Positions 6,837 through 14,800 of a stretch of 20,169 bases of DNA are shown here, in pieces. The notes under the pieces were generated by a model. The model was not told where the DNA came from. It saw only the letters and a program-made list of their open reading frames with translations, and searched no databases. The translations under genes were made by a program, and so were the position numbers. The stretch is taken from the NCBI GenBank assembly GCA_023388435.1, contig JAEWGG010000030.1, positions 1-20,169 of the forward strand. The letters run 5' to 3'. This stretch comes from Bacillota bacterium. GTDB lineage: Bacteria > Bacillota > Clostridia > Saccharofermentanales > Fastidiosipilaceae. How positions within the stretch are numbered: the stretch's first letter is position 1; every line of letters starts with the position of its first letter.

Positions 6837-8648
6837 TCACTCGTCCAACTTCAGGACGCTCAAGAAGGCTTCTTGTGGCACTTCTACAGAGCCAACCTGG
6901 CGCATACGCTTCTTGCCCTCTTTCTGCTTTTCAAGCAGTTTCTTCTTACGGCTGATGTCGCCGCCATAGCACTTGGCCAAGACGTCCTTGCGGTAGGCCT
7001 TGACTGTCTCACGGGCGATGATCTTCCCTCCGATGCAGGCCTGGATGGGAATCTCAAACTGGTGCCGCGGAATATTTTCCTTAAGTTTCTCCGCCATGCG
7101 CCGCCCCCTGCTGTAGGCCTTGTCCGTGTGGACGATAAAGGAGAGGGCATCGACGACGTCACCATTGAGCATGACGTCCAGCTTGACCAGATTAGAGGCG
7201 CGGTAACCTGAGAGTTCATAGTCCATGGAGGCGTAGCCGCGGGTCCGGGATTTCAGGGCGTCAAAGAAGTCGTAGATGATCTCGTTGAGCGGCATCTCGT
7301 AGTGCATGGTCACACGGCTTTCATCCAGGTAGTCCATATTGATGTATGTGCCGCGGCGCTCCTGGCAGAGTTCCATGATGTTGCCCACGTAGTCGCGCGG
7401 GGTCAGCAGCTCCAAGCGGACGATGGGCTCCTCGAAACGCTCAATCTCCGAGGGGTCAGGCATGTTGGTCGGGTTGTCCAACTGGACCATGCTGCCGTCT
7501 TTCAGATAGAGGTGGTAGACCACCGAAGGGGCGGTGCAGACCAGATCCAGGTTGAACTCCCGCTCCAAACGCTCCTGGATGATCTCGTAGTGGAGGAGGC
7601 CCAGGAAGCCGCAGCGGAAGCCGAAACCCAGGGCCTGGGAGGTCTCGGGTTCAAAGGACAGGGCGGCGTCATTGATCTGCAATTTTTCGAGGGCCTCTCG
7701 GAGCTCGGGATAGCGGGCCGAGTCCGCAGGATAGAGGCCGCAGAAGACCATCTGCTGGACGGGCTTATAGCCGGGCAGGGCCTCGGCACAGGGCCGCTCA
7801 GCCAGGGTCACCGTGTCGCCGACCTCGGTGTCGCGGACATTCTTGATGGAAGCCACAATATAGCCGACATCCCCCGCCTCGAGCTCCTCTGTCGGGCAGA
7901 GTTCGCCTGGGCGGAAGTGGCCCAACTCCGTGACGGTAAAGCGCTTATTCTTATGCATGAGAAGTATCTCATCCCCCAGGCGAAGACGGCCGTCACGCAG
8001 GCGGACGTGAACGATAACCCCTCGGTAGCTATCATACTTGGAATCGAAAATCAGAGCGGAGAGGGGGGCATCAGGGTCTCCCTCCGGTGGGGGAAGATGC
8101 TTGACAATACCCTCCAGAACATCCTTGATATTGAGGTTCTGCTTGGCCGAAATGCGCGGGGCCTCCGCAGCGTCAATACCGATGACATCCTCAATCTCCT
8201 GGGCAACCAGATCCACCTGGGCTGAGGGGAGATCAATTTTATTGATTACCGGAAGGATCTCCAAGTTGGCGTCCAGGGCCAGATAGACGTTAGCCAGGGT
8301 CTGGGCCTCCACCCCCTGGGCCGCGTCGACGACCAGCACGGCCCCGTCACAGGCCGCCAGCGAACGTGAGACCTCATAGTTGAAGTCCACATGTCCCGGC
8401 GTATCAATCAGATTAAAGACATAGTCCTGGCCATCGTCCGCGCGGTAGATCATGCGCACAGCCTGGGCCTTGATGGTGATACCGCGTTCGCGCTCAATAT
8501 CCATGTTGTCCAGAACCTGGGCCTGCATCTCGCGCTGGCTCAGCACACCAGTCGCCTCGATCAGCCGGTCGGCCAGCGTGGACTTGCCGTGGTCAATATG
8601 CGCCACGATAGAAAAATTTCGCACCTGCTTCAGGCTCTTCTGCCCCAT
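6837..8648 (-). CDS. lepA: Elongation factor 4 (LepA), ribosome-associated GTPase
   Basis: 603 residues, the standard length. GTPase motifs are in order: AHIDHGKS (16-23), the switch I ERERGITIK (52-60), DTPGH (82-86) and NKID (136-139). After the EF-G-like domains comes the LepA-specific C-terminal domain, with YRKDVLAKCYGGDISRKKKLLEKQKEGKKRM and the final VPQEAFLSVLKLDE. LepA acts on the ribosome, affecting initiation and elongation under stress; it is not essential in most bacteria. ATG at 8648-8646 is preceded by GAGGGAG. It is first in the lepA-hydrolase-yaaA operon, with a candidate promoter at 8757-8729. Confidence 0.98.
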   Translation of the reverse strand: MGQKSLKQVRNFSIVAHIDHGKSTLADRLIEATGVLSQREMQAQVLDNMDIERERGITIKAQAVRMIYRADDGQDYVFNLIDTPGHVDFNYEVSRSLAACDGAVLVVDAAQGVEAQTLANVYLALDANLEILPVINKIDLPSAQVDLVAQEIEDVIGIDAAEAPRISAKQNLNIKDVLEGIVKHLPPPEGDPDAPLSALIFDSKYDSYRGVIVHVRLRDGRLRLGDEILLMHKNKRFTVTELGHFRPGELCPTEELEAGDVGYIVASIKNVRDTEVGDTVTLAERPCAEALPGYKPVQQMVFCGLYPADSARYPELREALEKLQINDAALSFEPETSQALGFGFRCGFLGLLHYEIIQERLEREFNLDLVCTAPSVVYHLYLKDGSMVQLDNPTNMPDPSEIERFEEPIVRLELLTPRDYVGNIMELCQERRGTYINMDYLDESRVTMHYEMPLNEIIYDFFDALKSRTRGYASMDYELSGYRASNLVKLDVMLNGDVVDALSFIVHTDKAYSRGRRMAEKLKENIPRHQFEIPIQACIGGKIIARETVKAYRKDVLAKCYGGDISRKKKLLEKQKEGKKRMRQVGSVEVPQEAFLSVLKLDE

Positions 8649-8728
8649 AGCTCCCTCACTATCTTACGTATTCAAGGCCCGAAGTCCCCGCACAGAGCCG
8701 AGCAGGTCCAGGCTGTCAGATTTTATCT

Positions 8729-8757
8729 ATTTTACCTATTCTCAGGCTCTGGTTAAA
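8729..8757 (-). promoter_or_regulatory. Candidate promoter of the lepA operon
   Basis: On the minus strand TTTAAC (8757-8752) is followed after 17 bp by TAAAAT (8734-8729); a second TAAAAT lies at 8725-8720. The -35 match is poor (three of six) but the spacing is ideal. About 80 bp separate it from the lepA start. Confidence 0.4.
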
Positions 8758-8804
8758 GTCCCATTTTCCCCAGTCTGGCCCTCAAAAGCCTGCGCTAATC
8801 TCCC

Positions 8805-8846
8805 CTTGACCAGGGACTTGTCAAGAGGATAAAAATATTTTACGAT
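8805..8846 (+). promoter_or_regulatory. Promoter with overlapping inverted repeat, upstream of the membrane hydrolase
   Basis: TTGTCA (8818-8823) and TACGAT (8841-8846) are spaced by 17 bp. A perfect inverted repeat, CTTGAC at 8805-8810 and GTCAAG at 8820-8825 with nine bases between, overlaps the -35 box. It could be an operator for a dimeric repressor; TTGACC at 8806 is an alternative -35 with ATAAAA at 8829. Confidence 0.45.
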
Positions 8847-8898
8847 TCATTAAAGTTATTAAAGCCATATCACATCCAGACGTAGAAAGCAGGTGCCC

Positions 8899-9903
8899 AT
8901 GTCCAGCAAGGAAGCCACAAGGCAAGGCCGCTCCCTCAGGACCCGCCTCCTCATTATTTTTGCCGTCCTTCTCCTCATCCTCAGCGCCGCTGGCTACCTG
9001 GCCGGCGACTACTTCTTCCGCTATGCCCTGACCCGCAACAGCGGCTCTGAAAAGCGCCAAGTCCAGACTACGGAGAAGGCCAAAGAGGCTGAGGACCAGC
9101 GTTCCCTCCTCGTCCAAGAGGCCAAGGCCCAGGCCGAAGAGGCCTGGAAGGCCTATGCCGAACGGGAGCAGCGGCGGGAACTCAAGACCAGTGACGGTCT
9201 CCTTCTCAGGGCCTTTAGCCTGGAACCGGAACAGCGGAAAGAGGACAGCTGGGTGGTCCTGGTCCACGGCTATAAGACGAAGCACGAGGCGATGAAGGCC
9301 TACGCCCTCCACTATCTCCAGCAGGGCTACCGCGTCCTCATGCCAGATAACCGCGCCCACGGTCAGAGCGAGGGGCAGATACTGGGCATGGGCATCCTGG
9401 ACGCCCAGGACATCCAGGCCTGGCTGGAACAATTGCGCCAGGAGGAGGCGGGCGCCCAGTTCATTCTCCACGGTGTCTCCATGGGCGCCGCCACGGTCAT
9501 GAATGTCGCCGCCGCCAATCCCGAAGGTGTCAAGGCGGTCATTGAAGACTGTGGCTACAGCTCCGTACACGCTATTTTCAGCTCCGAACTCAAAAAGCGC
9601 TACGGCCTGCCGGCCTTTCCCATCCTCAACTTCGCCGAGCTGGTGGGCCGTCTCAAGGGGGGCTACGCCTTCGACCTCCTGAGGCCTGTCGATTCGGTGG
9701 CCAAGACCCGGCTCCCCCTGCTCCTCATTCACGGCGAGGCGGATGACTTCGTCCCCTACGCCATGCTCGACGAGCTCTACCAGGCCGCCGCTGGCCACAA
9801 GCAGCGCCTCTCCATAGCTGGGGCGGGACACGCCCAGTCCGTCTATCTCCAGCCCGATGCCTACTGGCAGGCGGTGGACCAGTTCCTGGCAAACTGGCGC
9901 TGA
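8899..9903 (+). CDS. Membrane-anchored alpha/beta hydrolase
   Basis: 334 residues. One N-terminal membrane helix at about 15-40 follows a basic stretch (RQGRSLRTR), so the catalytic part should face outside the membrane (N-in anchor). A charged helical linker at 50-95 may be coiled. The hydrolase domain follows: HGYKT (123-127), PDNRAHGQSEG (149-159), nucleophile Ser194 in HGVSMGA, Asp282 in HGEADDFVP and His311 in GAGHAQS. Substrate unknown. It is clearly a paralogue of the cytosolic hydrolase at 5843-6835. ATG 8899 is preferred over GTG 8893 because AGCAGG lies at good spacing. It is divergent from lepA, and an extended -10 promoter for the next gene begins 6 bp after its stop. Confidence 0.9.
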   Translation: MSSKEATRQGRSLRTRLLIIFAVLLLILSAAGYLAGDYFFRYALTRNSGSEKRQVQTTEKAKEAEDQRSLLVQEAKAQAEEAWKAYAEREQRRELKTSDGLLLRAFSLEPEQRKEDSWVVLVHGYKTKHEAMKAYALHYLQQGYRVLMPDNRAHGQSEGQILGMGILDAQDIQAWLEQLRQEEAGAQFILHGVSMGAATVMNVAAANPEGVKAVIEDCGYSSVHAIFSSELKKRYGLPAFPILNFAELVGRLKGGYAFDLLRPVDSVAKTRLPLLLIHGEADDFVPYAMLDELYQAAAGHKQRLSIAGAGHAQSVYLQPDAYWQAVDQFLANWR

Positions 9904-9908
9904 AGCCC

Positions 9909-9917
9909 TGATATAAT
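9909..9917 (+). promoter_or_regulatory. Extended -10 promoter of the NIF3-like gene
   Basis: TGATATAAT is an exact TGN-TATAAT match (-10 hexamer 9912-9917). No -35 box is needed or obvious. Transcription would start near 9924, leaving a leader of only about 15 nt before the AAAAGGAG and the ATG at 9939. Confidence 0.5.
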
Positions 9918-9938
9918 GGCGGCAAAAGGAGAATGAAG

Positions 9939-10778
9939 ATGTCCTATACTTTTGCCGATGTCATCACCTGCCTGGAGGACCTGGCGCCCCGGGCCTTCGC
10001 CGAGGACTGGGATCCCGTGGGACCCCAGCTACAGTTGGAAGATCTGTCCGCGACCGTTTCAGGCCTGGTTCTCAGTCTGGACAGCGACCGCCAGGCTCTG
10101 GACCTGGCCCGGGAAACGGGGGCCAACTTCCTGATCAGTCATCACCCCCTTTTCTTCCATCCCCTGCCCCGACTCCTGGCCTCAGAACCTGAACAGGCCT
10201 TCATTCTGGACTGCGTCCGCCAGGGCCTCAGCATCTATGCGGCCCACACCAATCTGGATGCCGCGGTCGGCGGTGTGAATGAGGGCCTCCTGGATCTCCT
10301 CGGCTGGCGGGCCAAATCCAGCCTCTTCCCCCAGGAACAGGCCGCCTTGCAGCGCTGGCGGCCAGCGGACCAGCGGGAGGACTTGGAACCCGGCTATGTG
10401 CGCCTGGTCGAAGTGGAGACGGAACTGGAGATTCAGGAGCTGAGCGCCCTCCTCAAGAAGAGCCTGGACCTCCCAACAGGCTTCCTGCATATGGCCAGCC
10501 AGCCGGCAAGAAAGATCCGCCGTGTCGCGGTCAGTGGCGGGGCCTTTGACGGGGACTGGATCCCCGCCCTCTCCGCAGCGAATTGTCAGGCCCTTATCTG
10601 CGGCGAACTGCGCTACCACGAGATGCAAGCCCTGGCCCTGCGCGGTATCAGTTGCTACGCCCTCGGCCACGCCCAGTCCGAGCGACCTCTGCTCCGACGT
10701 CTGGCCAGCTACTTTGCCCAGCGCCTGCCCGGCCTCGCTGTCCACTGCTCTCAGGTCACAGGGCCTTCCCAAGGATAG
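9939..10778 (+). CDS. NIF3-like (DUF34) dinuclear-metal hexameric protein
   Basis: 279 residues. Metal ligands typical of the family are visible: ISHHPLFF (His68, His69), AAHTNLDAAVGGVNE (His103, Asp107), and C-terminally GELRYHEMQAL (His227) and GHAQSE (His244, Glu248). This is the compact version without the inserted PII-like domain found in the longer Bacillus forms of about 370 residues. Homologues are annotated as GTP cyclohydrolase I type 2 (FolE2-like; YqfO/YbgI), but the real cellular role is unsettled; metal handling or a hydrolase function are suggested. ATG 9939 is preferred over the ATG at 9933 because GGAG lies 7 nt upstream rather than 1. In many Firmicutes the gene follows trmK; here no trmK is adjacent. 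It ends at a bidirectional terminator. Confidence 0.9.
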   Translation: MSYTFADVITCLEDLAPRAFAEDWDPVGPQLQLEDLSATVSGLVLSLDSDRQALDLARETGANFLISHHPLFFHPLPRLLASEPEQAFILDCVRQGLSIYAAHTNLDAAVGGVNEGLLDLLGWRAKSSLFPQEQAALQRWRPADQREDLEPGYVRLVEVETELEIQELSALLKKSLDLPTGFLHMASQPARKIRRVAVSGGAFDGDWIPALSAANCQALICGELRYHEMQALALRGISCYALGHAQSERPLLRRLASYFAQRLPGLAVHCSQVTGPSQG

Positions 10779-10807
10779 ATGGGTTTTTCACAGATTTTAA
10801 GGTATAT

Positions 10808-10845
10808 AAAAGAGCCAGAGACAGCAAGGTGTCCTGGCTCTTTTT
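10808..10845. terminator. Bidirectional rho-independent terminator
   Basis: AAAAGAGCCAG (10808-10818) is complementary to CTGGCTCTTTT (10834-10844), with T-run 10841-10845; an inner GACA/TGTC pair tightens the loop. A on the left and T on the right allow it to work for both convergent genes, the NIF3-like gene (+) and the MogA/MoaB-like gene (-). Confidence 0.85.
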
Positions 10846-10860
10846 ATAGCGTTCTGAGCG

Positions 10861-11382
10861 CTAATCTCCCAGCTCCGGTGGACCAGGGTCGGCGTGGTCC
10901 CCAAGCTCATCCCGAAGCAGGGCTACCGCGTGGCCCACGAGCTCCTGAATAAAAGACCAGTTCTCCAGGGCCGCCTTAGGACTTCCGGGCAGATTCACAA
11001 TCAAGGTCCGCCCGCGAATTCCCGCTGTCGCCCGACTCAGCATGGCCGTCGGAGTTATCTTATATGAGCGCTGGCGCATCAGTTCCGCAAGCCCTGGGGC
11101 GGGGCGCTGAATCACCGCCGCAGTCGCCTCCGGAGTCAGATCTCTGGGGGCAAAACCTGTTCCTCCATTGGTCAGAATCAGGTCCACAGACCCGCTATCC
11201 GCCTGGGTACGGAGCCAGTCCTCGATCTGATCCTGCTCGTCGGGAAGCAAGTCGAGGCAGGTCACACAGTATTCAGGTCTGGACTCCAGCTCCGCCTTGA
11301 GACCAGGACCAGTCAGATCCTGGCGCTCCCCACGGAAGCCCTTGTCACTGAGGGTCAGTATGGCCGTACGTATCGCTAACAT
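10861..11382 (-). CDS. MogA/MoaB-family molybdopterin-processing protein
   Basis: 173 residues, typical size. Motifs: TLSDKG (10-15), ERQDLTG (19-25), the nucleotide-binding TNGGTGFAPRDLTPEA (71-86), and LSRATAGIRGRTLIVNLPGSPKA (115-137). The family adenylates molybdopterin before molybdenum insertion (MogA) or is a close homologue (MoaB). No other intact moa/moe gene is in the window; only a fragment of a putative molybdopterin-binding protein lies upstream on the other strand. ATG at 11382-11380 is preceded by GGAG 8 nt upstream. The C-terminus carries an acidic, proline-containing tail (DELGDHADPGPPELGD). Which of MogA or MoaB it is cannot be told from the sequence. Confidence 0.9.
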   Translation of the reverse strand: MLAIRTAILTLSDKGFRGERQDLTGPGLKAELESRPEYCVTCLDLLPDEQDQIEDWLRTQADSGSVDLILTNGGTGFAPRDLTPEATAAVIQRPAPGLAELMRQRSYKITPTAMLSRATAGIRGRTLIVNLPGSPKAALENWSFIQELVGHAVALLRDELGDHADPGPPELGD

Positions 11383-11405
11383 GGCTCACTCCATTTCTAC
11401 AACTA

Positions 11406-11433
11406 ACAATAAGTGCCTTAGCGCAAAAGTAAA
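11406..11433 (-). promoter_or_regulatory. Candidate promoter of the MogA/MoaB-like gene
   Basis: On the minus strand TTTACT (11433-11428) is followed after 16 bp by TATTGT (11411-11406), four of six matches in each box, 24 bp before the start codon. Confidence 0.4.
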
Positions 11434-11572
11434 AGCTGCTCTGGCGGAACGTGAAAAGCCAGCCGCTCCTTGCCCTCCAGCTTGGGCCGCAGACTCTGGG
11501 GACAGTCCCAGCGCACGATGGACAGGCCTGGCTCCGCGGGCTCGACCCCTGGGGCGCAGCCAGCGGGCCCAG

Positions 11573-11731
11573 CTGCTGGGGGTGCCAGGGGCCTCCATGC
11601 ACGCCCCCGTCACCGCCTTAGACGTCCTCCTGCCCAGAATTTTTGCCGACTTGGAGATCTGCCGCGAGGACTTCATCCGCATGGGCGAGGGGGGGCTCAG
11701 TCTCTGTCAGCACTGGCCTCAGCTGGGCTAG
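11573..11731 (+). pseudogene. Decayed C-terminus of a putative molybdopterin-binding (MoeA-like) protein
   Basis: The frame reads LLGVPGASMHAPVTALDVLL, then PRIFADLEICREDFIRMGEG, then GLSLCQHWPQLG and TAG 11729-11731. In my recollection, clostridial molybdopterin-binding proteins end with a PGxxMyxxxTxxDxxLPRxLAGExxTreDxxxLGhGGLCLxC pattern and several cysteines. The order of motifs agrees, but the cysteines are largely lost, the frame has no good start (it runs open back to 11462 without family similarity), and the region is only a fragment. It is on the opposite strand to the adjacent MogA/MoaB-like gene. Recognition is from memory of the family and is uncertain; a small novel gene is the alternative. 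Confidence 0.45.
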
Positions 11732-11760
11732 GAGCACAGGCTCTGTTCTGAGAAAAGACC

Positions 11761-11800
11761 AGGCCCCCGCCCCCTTGATCTAAGGGGATTCGGGGGCCTT
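11761..11800 (-). terminator. Terminator of the pectinase gene
   Basis: A GC-rich hairpin, AGGCCCCCG (11761-11769) with CGGGGGCCTT (11791-11800) and an inner CCTT/AAGG pair, sits 4 bp after the pectinase stop codon. On the minus strand it is followed by TCTTTTCTC, a modest U-tract. It may also stop transcripts from the left. Confidence 0.7.
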
Positions 11801-11804
11801 GCTC

Positions 11805-14800
11805 TTATACACCTCCGGTCTGGTCTGCCAGGCTGTCTACCCGTCTCCTCCGCCGCCGACGGGCCAGCTGGCCAGCTAGCAGGGCGAGGCCCAGGCTGAG
11901 GCCTGCGGGGAAACCGGACTCCGCCTCCCCAGTCCGCGGAAGGGCGGAGGGTCGGGCGAAAGACTGCCCTGTCTTGCTGGGCTGTCCCAAGCCTGGCTGG
12001 GGCTGCAGGACTACGTCCTCTGTTCGCCCTGTCTCCGTGGGGGCGCTGGGCTCCACCTGGCTGGGCTCCACCTGGCTGGGCTGCTCTGTCGGCTGGGGCT
12101 GCTCCGTCGGCCTGGGCTGCTCCGGTTCCTCAGCCCGCAGCCAGAAGGCTCCGCGGGCTCCTGCCTCCCTGTCCACAGCTCCGGCACGGAGCAGCAGGAG
12201 CCCCTGCATATCGATGCTGCCGTCCGCCCTGCGACTGGGACGGAGCCTTGTGTCCAGGCTCTGGAAGTCCTCTGCCTGAAGCTGGTCTCCCTGGCTGTTG
12301 CGGCTGCACTGACCGGCCTCGTCCCAGCAGTAGTTCGTTGTTCCGAGCAGGCTGTCTAAATCCTGTCCCTGGAGCTGGATCTGCTCCCCTATGTTTTCGA
12401 CCCCAGGCCCCAGCTTCCGGAAAGAGAGGAGGCCCCCCAGACGGTAGGCCGTCTGGGCCTGCTTGTTATTGGTATAGAGGGCCAGGTTATAGCTGCCATT
12501 GTTATAGGCCGTGCAGTCCTGCACCTGAATATCTGGACAGGAATTGGCATCGAAGCCCTTGGCCTTATTTTCATAGCTGATACTATTCACGATCTGATGT
12601 CCCCCAGGCAGGTTGGTCCCGCCCAGTTTAAAACCGTTGCCATTGCCGGCGACCAGCAGACGCAGCTCAGCTCCCAGGCGTCCGGAGGGTCGGAGATCCC
12701 CCTCGGGGCTGAGCAAAAAATCCGCCAGCTCCAGTTCCAGCTCACGATCCTCAGATCTGGGACTGGGCACTTCGTCCCAGCGGCGCTCCCGGAACTGTTC
12801 AGGGACCTTGGCCCGCGGACCTACGAGTAGATAGCCGTTGCGGTAGCAGAGGGAGTCCCTGATGGTCACCGCCCCGATAGATCCCGTCCCCGCCTTGGCG
12901 AAGAGGTCCCAGCCGTCATCCGCATTGTAGGCCGCGATGCAGGCGGTAAAGACGTTCCCCTCCCCTGTCGTCAGCTTCGCAGCGAAACCATCGGCATCCT
13001 CCATGGCGCGGTCCGCGTTATTCATGGACGTGCAGTTCCGTACCAGATTGTGACTGGGCCAGGTCTCTCTGGCCTCCTGGGAACTGCCAGAGATCTGGCA
13101 ACCTGTGGAGCCGTTATTGAAAAAGACACAGCGGTCTAAAAGATTGTGGTGCCCGGCCAGCTGCAGGCCCTTATACCCATCAGCCGTACGTGTGACTGCC
13201 AGGTTCTGGATCTCCCACCAGTCGCCCCAGACCGTCAGGCCCTGGCCCGTCTTGCCGAAGTCCAGGACTGCGTAGCCGCCCAGCTCCGGATCGGCCATAA
13301 GCTGAATCGGCGCGGTCTCCTCTCCCGAGATGCCCCGGGGTATTACTAACTTTTTCCCAGAGCAGTTGTAACTTCCTGGCTGGAGGAGAAGGCGCTGTCC
13401 AGGCGCGGCGAAGCTCAGGGCCGTTGGCAGGTCCACAGCCTGAGCATAGCTGACGGCACTATTCTCCGACCGGCCATCGGGCCGCACATGGACCCTGCCC
13501 TGGCCATCGCCCAAGACCCTATAGGTCACCGTCCAATCCCGTTCCCAGGCACTGTAATCTGCCAGGACCTCGTGAGGCCCCGGTCTGTAATTCTGATCTG
13601 GGATAAAGCGCAGATGAAACGTATTCTCCCCCAGCTTCAAGTTCTGGGGCAGGCTGCAGATCTCCCCCGCCTTGACCCTATATTCCTGAGGCTGGCCAGC
13701 TGCCTCCCGCAGGCTGAGCTGGCCGTCGGCATTGGCCCTAAACTGGAGCTGATAGTCCGCCCGCCCAGAACTCGTCGGACTCAGGATCTCATAGGAGACA
13801 GGGATGCGGTGATCAGGCTGGGGCTTCCAGTCCTCTGGCTTAAATGGCTGAATCTCAAGCTGAATGTTGCTGAAGCTGGCGTTCACTCCACGGGCCACAG
13901 CCAGGCCGAGGTAGGCACGCTCAGGCTCCTGTTGGGCCAGGGGGTCAGCCAGGTCCCGATAGTCCTGTATCTTCTGAACTCCGCTGTCCTTGGCCGCTAT
14001 GTAGTCCAGGGCGCTGGCCAGGACGGAACCCGTCTCTGGATCCAGGAGGCTCGACACATAAGCGTCCGCCCGCTTCTCCAGACGGAGTCGGTAGCTGCGG
14101 CCCTGTTCCAGGCGGGCGAAGTCCGGATTGAAGCCCTGACGGAGGACTCCCAGCTGATTTTTTGCCATATCCTCAGGGTCGGCCACCCCACGAAAATTGC
14201 GCAAACCCACCAGGTCCTTGATTTCCTTTTTCTCCTCTCCCTCACCGTATGGCAGCTTGCTGCCGATGGTCGCAACGGAATTGGAGAGGAAGCTTCCCGA
14301 GCCCCGGAGGCTGTCGCGGCACAGAAGGGCAAAGCCCTCCTGTCCATCGGGTTTGGGATTCAAATAATCCAGATGGACGTCGGCCTGGAGGCGAAAATTC
14401 TGCCGGGAGGGATCTATTTCGGTGTAGTAAAAGGACAGGCCGTCCGCCGGAGCGTCCGAGACGAACTTGCCACCTTTTTTCTGAATGGCTCCCGACTGCT
14501 CATCATAGGTACAGGAATAGAGGCGGACCGTGCCCGCAATTGAGTCCGGGGCCTCACAGCGGTTTGTCTCAGCTCCAGTCGAGGGGCCAAAATAGCGGAA
14601 CTGCCAGACCTGCTCTTCCCCCTCCACAGGCCAGTCCTCCAAGCCCTCCAGTGAGAACCTGGGGACAAGTGCCTGCGGGCTCCAGTCCCCGAAGACTTCG
14701 CCGCTCACTGCGGGTCCAGCCAGCCGCTGGGCCAGGTCCTGACTGAGGCGGAAGTCCGCCCTGCTACGAGCCAAATTTGAATAGTAATAGCGCTCCTTCT

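Noticed and set aside
7302..8225. 307-codon plus-strand frame opposite lepA
   Set aside because: lepA is fully conserved on the minus strand; the opposite frame has no independent support.
8821..9831. Long minus-strand frame opposite the membrane hydrolase
   Set aside because: It mirrors the hydrolase gene, starts and ends with no regulatory signals, and shows no motif; the plus-strand frame has a full catalytic triad.
13488..14543. 351-codon plus-strand frame opposite the pectinase
   Set aside because: It lies within the pectinase coding region and looks like antisense translation of GC-rich codons.
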